Below, piece by piece: positions 8,013 through 13,490 of a stretch of DNA of 15,346 bases. The DNA comes from an uncultured Campylobacter sp. (lineage in GTDB: Bacteria; Campylobacterota; Campylobacteria; Campylobacterales; Campylobacteraceae): the NCBI GenBank assembly GCA_938046705.1, contig CALIWP010000214.1, positions 1 to 15,346 of the forward strand. The letters run 5' to 3'. Every line of letters starts with the position of its first letter. The first letter of the stretch is position 1. The position numbers were made by a program, and so were the translations under genes. Under the pieces are notes generated by a model. That model made no database searches. It was not told the origin of the DNA and saw only the letters and a program-made list of their open reading frames with translations.

Positions 8013-8053
8013 AAATTTGACCCGTCCGCGTTAAATTTGCGGCGGTCAAATTT
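8013..8053 (+). promoter_or_regulatory. Long hairpin in the leader of the lipoprotein gene
   Basis: AAATTTGACC (8013-8022) pairs perfectly with GGTCAAATTT (8044-8053). CCGC (8026-8029) with GCGG (8039-8042) extends the stem inward, leaving a 9-base loop. It ends 5 bases before the ribosome site AGGAG (8059-8063), which stays free. There is no T-tract, so it is more likely an mRNA stability or translational element than a terminator. Confidence 0.5.
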
Positions 8054-8070
8054 GAGCGAGGAGACCCGAA

Positions 8071-8664
8071 ATGAAACTAAAAATTTTCTCTATTTTGCTA
8101 TTTGCGATTTTTTTTGTAGGCTGCGGCGAACCCCGCACGCCAGAGCTTTACGCTAGAAGCACGGTGCCTATTTTTATAACAAACGGCGACGTAAAAAAAG
8201 CCTCGCGCAGCGTCTATGTTTACTTTAAAAACTCCTGCGGCTATGCAAACACGCTAGAAAACACCGTGCGAAACAAGTTACTGCAAAACGGCTTTACTCA
8301 AAGCATGGATCAAAAGAGTGCAGACGTCGTGATAATGGGCGATTTTGCGAGTTTGCAGCGCCTTGAGCGACGCGAGCGCCCGCGAGTGTATATGAATATG
8401 GGATATGGCTTTGGCAGCTACGGGCGCGCACGAAGTATGGGCTTTGGCATGCTTTTTGGCGACCCGTTTGACGATGACTTTTACGACAGGACGGATTATT
8501 ATCTGTATAGAGCCTATATCAGCGTGATGATCCGCGCAAATGGCAGCGAGCAAAGAACCAACCTCGAGATCGAAAGCGGCCAGAATCTTTATTCGCCAAG
8601 TTACATAATCCCGTATATAGAGGAAAAGGTGGCGACGCAGATACTTAGTTTCTTTTATCCTTAG
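8071..8664 (+). CDS. Lipoprotein, possibly TraT-like
   Basis: A 197-residue predicted lipoprotein: positively charged start, hydrophobic core, and lipobox VGC with C18. After the signal, residues 47-92 (SVYVYFKNS... to ADVVIMGDF) and the C-terminal stretch near 163-193 resemble by eye the layout of TraT-type outer-membrane lipoproteins, in which a similar region follows ERTVFLQIKNTS. Residues about 108-145 are rich in Gly, Met, Phe, Tyr and Asp, where TraT has its Gly/Ala-rich hydrophobic region. The TraT link is a remote guess; surface exposure or complement evasion should not be assumed. AGGAG lies 7 bases upstream of the ATG. It is separated from the iron operon by a 109-base gap and seems to be its own unit. 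Confidence 0.8.
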   Translation: MKLKIFSILLFAIFFVGCGEPRTPELYARSTVPIFITNGDVKKASRSVYVYFKNSCGYANTLENTVRNKLLQNGFTQSMDQKSADVVIMGDFASLQRLERRERPRVYMNMGYGFGSYGRARSMGFGMLFGDPFDDDFYDRTDYYLYRAYISVMIRANGSEQRTNLEIESGQNLYSPSYIIPYIEEKVATQILSFFYP

Positions 8665-8726
8665 CGGCTTGTCTTTTTGCCCTATACTTCGCTTTGCTTC
8701 CCTTGCGGTCGCAACTGCAAGCAGAC

Positions 8727-8777
8727 GCTAAAATTTTGCTCGGCAGACTACATGTCTAGCCTACGCAAAATTTTCGC
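8727..8777. other. Long imperfect hairpin in the pseC upstream gap
   Basis: AGAC (8745-8748) pairs with GTCT (8754-8757) around loop TACAT. The stem continues with GGC/GCC (8742-8744 with 8759-8761) and, after a small internal loop, AAAATTTTGC (8730-8739) with GCAAAATTTT (8765-8774). Total arm length is about 20 bases with few mismatches, which is unlikely by chance in non-coding DNA. It could be part of a small RNA or of the repeat element around it. Confidence 0.5.
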
Positions 8778-8906
8778 TGCACAACCCCAAAAATCATCTC
8801 AAAATACTTCGCCTTGTCGTTTTGTGTTCAAATTTAAAGTCAAATTTGTAAATTTAGGTTTCAAATTCCGCTCGCCCAGACCCGTACCCTGAAAACGTAA
8901 ATTCTA

Positions 8907-8940
8907 CCTTAACTTAAAGAGTTAAGGCGTCGTATTTTTT
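8907..8940 (+). terminator. Weak terminator-like hairpin
   Basis: CCTTAACT (8907-8914) pairs perfectly with AGTTAAGG (8920-8927) around TAAAG, and a T6 run follows at 8935-8940 after a 7-base gap. The stem is AT-rich and the T-run is displaced, so it is only a candidate for ending transcription from the lipoprotein gene. Confidence 0.35.
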
Positions 8941-9072
8941 CTTTAGACGAGGCGGAAATGAGCCGAGCGAGGGCGCATACATATAGTATGTAACCGAGCT
9001 TCGGCGAAATTTCTAACGAAGTATAAACCAAAAAGGCAAGCCGCAATAAAGACAAGCCGAAAAAGGATAAAA

Positions 9073-10203
9073 ATGATACCTTACAGCAGACAACAAATCA
9101 CCGACTCCGACATCGCTGCCGTCGTGAGCGCCCTAAAAGACGATATCCTAACGGGCGGCGACAAGGTCGGCGAATTTGAGCAGGCGATCGCAAAATACGT
9201 CGGCGTAAAGCACGTCGTAGCGATGAACTCGGCGACGAGCGCACTTCACGTCGCGTATCTGGCGCTAGGCGTGAGAGAAGGCGACGAGGTCGTAACGACG
9301 CCTATCACGTTTGCGGCGACGGCAAATGCGGCGCTAATGGCAGGAGCTGAGGTTAAATTTGCGCCCGTAAAATTTGACGGAAATATCGACGAAAACGCGC
9401 TTGCAAGCCTCATCACGCCTAAAACCAAAGTCATAACGGCGGTTGATTTCGGCGGCAATCCCGTAAATTTAGACGCCGTCCTAAAACTAGCCAAGCAGCG
9501 CGGCATAAAGGTGCTTGACGACGCATCGCACGCGCTGGGCAGCTCGCAAGGCGGCGTCAAAGTCGGCGCAAAAGCGGACGTTAGCATTTTTAGCTTTCAC
9601 CCCGTTAAGCCGCTAACGACCTTTGAGGGCGGCGCGCTAGCGACAAACGACGACGAAATCGCGCACCTAGCACGCCTCTACCGCTCGCACGGCATAGCTA
9701 AAAAACGCCTCTGGGATAGCGACCAGAGCGTGCTCGGCTACAACTACCGCTTGCCCGACGTCGCCTGCGCGCTAGGGCTAAATCAGCTAAAAAGGCTAGA
9801 CGAAACCATCGCGGCGCGCGAGAGAATCGCCAAATTTTACGACGAAAAATTTGAGAAAAACCCGTATTTTAGCACCGTTAAGCTACCTAGCGACGTCGTT
9901 AGCTCGCGCCACCTCTATCCTATCTTGCTATTTCGCCAGTTTTGGTGCGCCAAAGAGGACATCTTCTCCGCCCTTCACGAGCGCGGTATCGGCGTGCAGG
10001 TGCACTATAAACCGACTTATAAATTTAGCTTTTACCGCGAGCGCTACGGCGATATCTCGGTGCCTAGCGCCGAGGATTTTTACGCGGCAGAGCTTAGCAT
10101 CCCGTGCCATCAGTGCATGAGTTTAGAGGACGCAAATTTCGTCGCAGACGCGCTTTTTGAGGTTTTAAAGAGCTTTGATACGCCGCAAGGCTGCAGGGTT
10201 TAG
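9073..10203 (+). CDS. pseC: PseC: UDP-4-amino-4,6-dideoxy-N-acetyl-beta-L-altrosamine transaminase
   Basis: This PLP-dependent aminotransferase of the DegT/DnrJ/EryC1/StrS family carries out the second step of pseudaminic acid synthesis. It transfers an amino group from glutamate to C4 of the 4-keto sugar made by PseB. The 376 residues match C. jejuni PseC along their length. The PLP lysine is K179 in SFHPVKPLTTFEGG, the aspartate that pairs with the PLP ring is D150 in DDASHALG, and MNSATSALH (51-59) is the phosphate-binding region. RLWDSDQSVLGYNYRL and GVQVHYKPTYKFSFY are further PseC-like stretches. AAGGA at 9063-9067 supports this start. It appears to be the first gene of the pse operon in the window, 13 bases after the repeat element. 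Confidence 0.96.
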   Translation: MIPYSRQQITDSDIAAVVSALKDDILTGGDKVGEFEQAIAKYVGVKHVVAMNSATSALHVAYLALGVREGDEVVTTPITFAATANAALMAGAEVKFAPVKFDGNIDENALASLITPKTKVITAVDFGGNPVNLDAVLKLAKQRGIKVLDDASHALGSSQGGVKVGAKADVSIFSFHPVKPLTTFEGGALATNDDEIAHLARLYRSHGIAKKRLWDSDQSVLGYNYRLPDVACALGLNQLKRLDETIAARERIAKFYDEKFEKNPYFSTVKLPSDVVSSRHLYPILLFRQFWCAKEDIFSALHERGIGVQVHYKPTYKFSFYRERYGDISVPSAEDFYAAELSIPCHQCMSLEDANFVADALFEVLKSFDTPQGCRV

Positions 10204-10215
10204 GCGGTAAATTTG

Positions 10216-10911
10216 ATGAGAGATAACCAAAACCGCGCCCTTTGCGTCATCCCGGCTCGCGGCGGTAGCAAGCGCATACCGCGCAAAAACGTTAAGGATT
10301 TTTTAGGCAAACCGCTGATAGCCTACAGCATCGAAGCAGCGCTAAATTCGGGCGTTTTTGAGCGCGTGATCGTGAGTACCGATGACGCCGAGATCGCGGA
10401 CGTCGCAGTTAAATTCGGCGCGCAAGTTCCGTTTATGAGGGACGCCGCGCTGAGCGACGACTACGCCACCAGTAGCGACGCCGTAGCGGACGCGGCGAGA
10501 AGGCTAGGCGGCGGATACGCTCACGTTTGCTGCCTTTACGCGACCGCGCCGCTCATCACGGGTGAAATTTTACGCGAGGCTTACGGCAAATTTGAGGAAG
10601 CCGGGTGTGAGTTTTTATTTTCAGCGACCGCGTTTAGCTTCCCCATCCAACGCGCGATCAGACTAGAGCAAAACGGCGCCGTAAATATGTTTTATTCGCA
10701 GTTTGCGCTCACTCGCTCGCAAGATCTAGAGCGAGCTTATCACGACGCAGGCGCGTTTTATTTCGGCAGGCGCGAGGCGTGGCTGGAGAAAAAACCGATC
10801 TTTGCGCCGCACTCAAGGGCGTTTTTGCTACCGCGAAATTTAGTCTGCGACATCGATACGCCTGAGGATTTTGAGTTTGCGCAGAAGCTTTACCGGATAA
10901 ATTACGACTGA
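10216..10911 (+). CDS. pseF: PseF: CMP-pseudaminic acid synthetase (cytidylyltransferase)
   Basis: PseF activates pseudaminic acid with CTP to form CMP-pseudaminic acid, the donor for flagellin glycosylation, in the cytoplasm. It catalyses the last pathway step although it is second in gene order. The nucleotide-binding motif PARGGSKRIPRKN is at residues 13-25, followed by GKPLIAYSIEAA, and VSTDDAEIADVA and DIDTPEDFEFA are typical of the NeuA/PseF cytidylyltransferase family. The length of 231 residues is close to C. jejuni PseF. I use ATG at 10216 rather than the TTG just before it at 10213. It lies 12 bases after the pseC stop, with only a weak GGCGG ribosome site. Confidence 0.94.
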   Translation: MRDNQNRALCVIPARGGSKRIPRKNVKDFLGKPLIAYSIEAALNSGVFERVIVSTDDAEIADVAVKFGAQVPFMRDAALSDDYATSSDAVADAARRLGGGYAHVCCLYATAPLITGEILREAYGKFEEAGCEFLFSATAFSFPIQRAIRLEQNGAVNMFYSQFALTRSQDLERAYHDAGAFYFGRREAWLEKKPIFAPHSRAFLLPRNLVCDIDTPEDFEFAQKLYRINYD

Positions 10912-10917
10912 GGACAA

Positions 10918-11142
10918 ATGCAAAAAGATTACCTAAAAGCCAAAATATCGGTAGCTAGAACGCTCATGCAGATCTTTGCGGTTGCGGGGATCTTGCACAT
11001 ATTTTATCTGGCGGCCAGCTACCGCGGCTTAAACGAGGTTCAGATCCTGTTTTTCGCCTCGGCGGGTGCGGTTTACCTCATCGCCGCCGTGTGTTTGACG
11101 CTTAGAATTTTAAATTTGGCGGAAAAACTTGATGAATTTTAG
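10918..11142 (+). CDS. Small two-TM membrane protein of unknown function in the pse operon
   Basis: I do not recognise this 74-residue protein. It has a basic start (MQKDYLKAK), two hydrophobic segments (about 12-33 and 42-66) separated by a short polar turn YRGLNEVQ, and an acidic end EKLDEF. Both ends are probably cytoplasmic. It starts 6 bases after the pseF stop with AGGA just upstream, and its last 11 bases overlap the pseG start, so it is translated as part of the operon. No C. jejuni pse-locus gene comes to mind as its counterpart. It may anchor the pse enzymes or Maf near the membrane, but this is only a guess from location. Confidence 0.75.
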   Translation: MQKDYLKAKISVARTLMQIFAVAGILHIFYLAASYRGLNEVQILFFASAGAVYLIAAVCLTLRILNLAEKLDEF

Positions 11143-11992
11143 CAAAATTTCAAACCTAAAAACCCTCATCCGCGCAGATAGCGGCTCGAAAATCGGGCAC
11201 GGGCACGTTAGGCGAGATCTCATTTTGGCGCAAAATTTTAAAGACGTCAGCTTTGCTTGCATCGACCTGCCGGGCAGCCTAGCAGGCGAGATATCCTGCC
11301 CCGTTTTTACGCTAAAAGGCGCGGATATAAACGAGCTGGTAAATTTGATAAAAGAGCATAAATTTGAGCTACTTGTAATCGATCATTACGGCATTAGCGC
11401 GGCGGACGAAAAGCTAATCAAAGAGCAAACGAGCGTCCAAATTTTAAGCTTTGACGACAACTACAAAGAGCATTTTTGCGACTACTTGCTAAACGTAAAT
11501 ATCTACGCTAGCGCCTGCAAATACGCAAACCTCGTGCCCGCAAACTGCGAGCTGATACTTTCGCCGCTAGTTAGGAGCGAGTTTTATAACGAAGAAAAAA
11601 TCAAACGCGAGAAAAAATTTAATTACCTAATCGCGCTAGGCGGTACGGATGCGCTAAATTTGACGGCCAAAATCGCCTCAAATTTTCTCGCTAAAAACAA
11701 AAAAGTAGCAGCCGTCACGACGAGCGCGAATGCAAATTTGACAAATTTGCAAAATTTGGCAGATAGCAAGCCAAATTTTAGCCTTTTTATAAACTCAAAC
11801 GAGGTTGCGCGACTTATGAACGAGAGCGAAATTTTAGTGATTTCGGCTAGCTCGCTCGTAAACGAAGCGCTGGTTTTGGGCGCTAAATTTAAAGCCGTGC
11901 GCGTCGCAGACAATCAAAACGAGATGGCGCAGTGGCTAGCGGCAAACGGGCGCGAGATCTACGAGGCGGACGAGATATGCTTGAGCTTATAA
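11132..11992 (+). CDS. pseG: PseG: UDP-2,4-diacetamido-2,4,6-trideoxy-beta-L-altropyranose hydrolase
   Basis: PseG removes UDP from the diacetamido sugar to release the free hexose used by PseI. The 286-residue protein matches C. jejuni PseG closely in many blocks: SGSKIGHGHVRRDL with H25 equivalent to the catalytic His17, DHYGIS (84-89), SFDDN, LGGTD (169-173) and ISASSLVNEA (237-246). The stretch CELILSPLVRSEF (139-151) is shorter than the C. jejuni GFSYALIREEF region, a local difference worth noting. I chose ATG at 11132 over TTG at 11129; GGCGGA at 11118-11123 is its ribosome site. It overlaps the small membrane gene by 11 bases and pseH by 16 bases. Its C-terminus is about ten residues longer than in C. 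jejuni because of the pseH overlap. Confidence 0.93.
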   Translation: MNFSKISNLKTLIRADSGSKIGHGHVRRDLILAQNFKDVSFACIDLPGSLAGEISCPVFTLKGADINELVNLIKEHKFELLVIDHYGISAADEKLIKEQTSVQILSFDDNYKEHFCDYLLNVNIYASACKYANLVPANCELILSPLVRSEFYNEEKIKREKKFNYLIALGGTDALNLTAKIASNFLAKNKKVAAVTTSANANLTNLQNLADSKPNFSLFINSNEVARLMNESEILVISASSLVNEALVLGAKFKAVRVADNQNEMAQWLAANGREIYEADEICLSL

Positions 11993-12453
11993 ATTTTACC
12001 GATCTAACGGACGAGCAAATTTTGATGATTTTGCGCTGGCGAAACGACGAGCGAGTCGCGAAATACATGAAAAACAAAAGCGTGAGCGAGCAAGAGCACA
12101 GAAACTTTATCTCAAATTTGAAAAACGACGAAACGAAAAGGTATTTTTTGGTAAAAGAGGATAGCGACTACATCGGCGTTATCGATTTCGTGGATATCGC
12201 GGCGGACTCTTGCGAATTTGGCATTTACGCAAATCCTGAGCTAAAAGGCAAAGGCAAAATCCTAATGCAAACCATCGTAGAATACGCCGCCAAAACGCTT
12301 AAGGTCGGCGAGCTAAAATCATGCTCCTACAACGAAAATGAAAAAGCGATCGCGCTATACCGCAAATTTGGTTTTGAAATTTACGAGCGCGACGAGCAAA
12401 TGAGCTATATGTCGTTATCTTTACGCAAACTTGATATAATGGCTAAAAGTTAG
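11977..12453 (+). CDS. pseH: PseH: GNAT N-acetyltransferase of pseudaminic acid synthesis
   Basis: PseH uses acetyl-CoA to acetylate the C4 amino group made by PseC, giving the substrate of PseG. The 158-residue protein is a GNAT-fold acetyltransferase. The N-terminal part has LRWRNDERVAKYM (19-31), typical of the RimJ/PseH group. The acetyl-CoA loop is ANPELKGKGKILMQ (85-98), and NEKAIALYRKFGFE (121-134) is the common C-terminal motif. I start at ATG 11977 with GGCGGA at 11965-11970. An in-frame GTG at 11932 would add 15 residues read from inside pseG and is unlikely. The length is close to C. jejuni PseH (about 160). The 16-base overlap with pseG suggests coupled translation. Confidence 0.92.
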   Translation: MLELINFTDLTDEQILMILRWRNDERVAKYMKNKSVSEQEHRNFISNLKNDETKRYFLVKEDSDYIGVIDFVDIAADSCEFGIYANPELKGKGKILMQTIVEYAAKTLKVGELKSCSYNENEKAIALYRKFGFEIYERDEQMSYMSLSLRKLDIMAKS

Positions 12454-12461
12454 GAAAATTT

Positions 12462-13490
12462 ATGAAAATAGCAAATTTCGACATGGACGAAAAGGTATTT
12501 ATCATCGCCGAACTCTCGGCAAATCACTCGGGCAGCCTGCAAACGGCGCTTGACACGATCAAAGCCGCTAAACGCGCAGGTGCAGACGCTATAAAGCTGC
12601 AAACATACACTCCTGATAGCCTCACGCTAGATTCGCGCGGCGAGGACTTTATGATAAAAGGCGGGCTGTGGGATGGGGCGAATTTATACGAGCTCTACCG
12701 GCAAGCTCTGACGCCGCGAGAGTGGCACGAGCAGCTTTTTGAGGCGGCGCGGGATGAGGGACTAGTCTGCTTTTCAAGCCCGTTTTGCAGAGACGACGCG
12801 GACTTTTTAGAGAAATTTAACCCGCCCGCTTACAAGATAGCGAGCTTTGAGGTCACGGACTATGATTTTGTGCGGTACGTCGCGCTCAAGGGCAAACCGA
12901 TCATCATCTCCACGGGCATCGCGACCGAGCAGGAAATCGCCGACGTCGTGCAAATTTGCAAAGATGCGGGAAACGAGCGGATCGCGCTTTTAAAATGTAC
13001 GTCTAGCTACCCTGCTCCGCTTGATGGGATGAATCTATGCACGATTGCGGATATGAAGCGCAAATTTGGCGTCGAGGTCGGCTTTTCAGATCATACGCTA
13101 GGTATCGTAGCGCCCGTAGTAGCCGTGAGTCTAGGCGCCCGCATCGTAGAAAAGCATTTTATCCTAGATAAAAGCGTTCGCAGCGTCGATGAGGCTTTTA
13201 GCCTGGACGAGCTGGAATTTAGCGAAATGGTAAAAGCTGTGCGAGATACCGAAGCGCTACTTGGCAAAGTAAACTACGAACTAGACGATAAGGCCGTGCA
13301 AAATCGCCGCTTTTCCCGCTCGCTTTACGCCTGCGCGGATATCAAAGAGGGCGAAATCTTTAGCGAAAAAAACGTAAAAAGCGTACGCCCGGGATACGGC
13401 CTGCACCCTAAATTTTTACCTGAGCTACTAGGCAAAAAAGCAAAAAGAGATATAAAATTTAGCGAGAGAATCACAAAGGAGGATATATAA
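12462..13490 (+). CDS. pseI: PseI: pseudaminic acid synthase
   Basis: PseI condenses the PseG product with phosphoenolpyruvate to give pseudaminic acid. The 342-residue protein is a NeuB-family synthase: a TIM-barrel from about 12 to 265 and a C-terminal SAF (antifreeze-like) domain at about 284-342 that caps the partner active site in a dimer. Visible family motifs are IIAELSANHSGS (14-25), KIASFEVTD (125-133), KCTSSYPAP (178-186), GFSDHT (207-212), EKHFI (230-234) and RPGYGLHP (309-316). Length agrees with C. jejuni PseI. It starts 8 bases after pseH with AGGA just upstream. Its TAA shares one base with the maf start (TAATG), and maf's ribosome site lies in its last codons. Confidence 0.95.
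   Translation: MKIANFDMDEKVFIIAELSANHSGSLQTALDTIKAAKRAGADAIKLQTYTPDSLTLDSRGEDFMIKGGLWDGANLYELYRQALTPREWHEQLFEAARDEGLVCFSSPFCRDDADFLEKFNPPAYKIASFEVTDYDFVRYVALKGKPIIISTGIATEQEIADVVQICKDAGNERIALLKCTSSYPAPLDGMNLCTIADMKRKFGVEVGFSDHTLGIVAPVVAVSLGARIVEKHFILDKSVRSVDEAFSLDELEFSEMVKAVRDTEALLGKVNYELDDKAVQNRRFSRSLYACADIKEGEIFSEKNVKSVRPGYGLHPKFLPELLGKKAKRDIKFSERITKEDI

Larger units (their letters stand above)
8664..9059. repeat. Non-coding element bounded by 28-base imperfect inverted repeats
   Basis: This gap of about 400 bases between the lipoprotein gene and pseC has no credible gene. Bases 8664-8691 and 9017-9044 are inverted repeats with 24 of 28 positions matching. The outer word AAAGACAAGCCG at 9048-9059 is a further exact 12-base reverse copy of 8665-8676. 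Inside are a long hairpin (8727-8777), a smaller one (8907-8927) and a T6 run at 8935-8940. The left arm starts on the last base of the upstream stop codon. The shape fits a small non-autonomous mobile element or a structured intergenic repeat, but I see no clear target-site duplication. Confidence 0.55.

Noticed and set aside
8677..8892. 71-codon + strand open frame in the pseC upstream gap
   Set aside because: It starts with TTG, has no ribosome site, gives a Cys/Ser/Lys-rich peptide with no recognisable pattern, and lies inside the inverted-repeat and hairpin region.
8988..9002. CATAC/GTATG small palindrome in the inverted-repeat element
   Set aside because: The stem is only 5 bp and too short to count as a separate operator or hairpin.
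11932..11976. GTG-initiated N-terminal extension of PseH
   Set aside because: The extra 15 residues are read from inside pseG and do not fit the family N-terminus. ATG at 11977 has a ribosome site and gives the usual length.
12722..12740. TGGCAC resembling a sigma-54 -24 element
   Set aside because: It lies inside pseI and lacks a correctly spaced TTGC -12 element.
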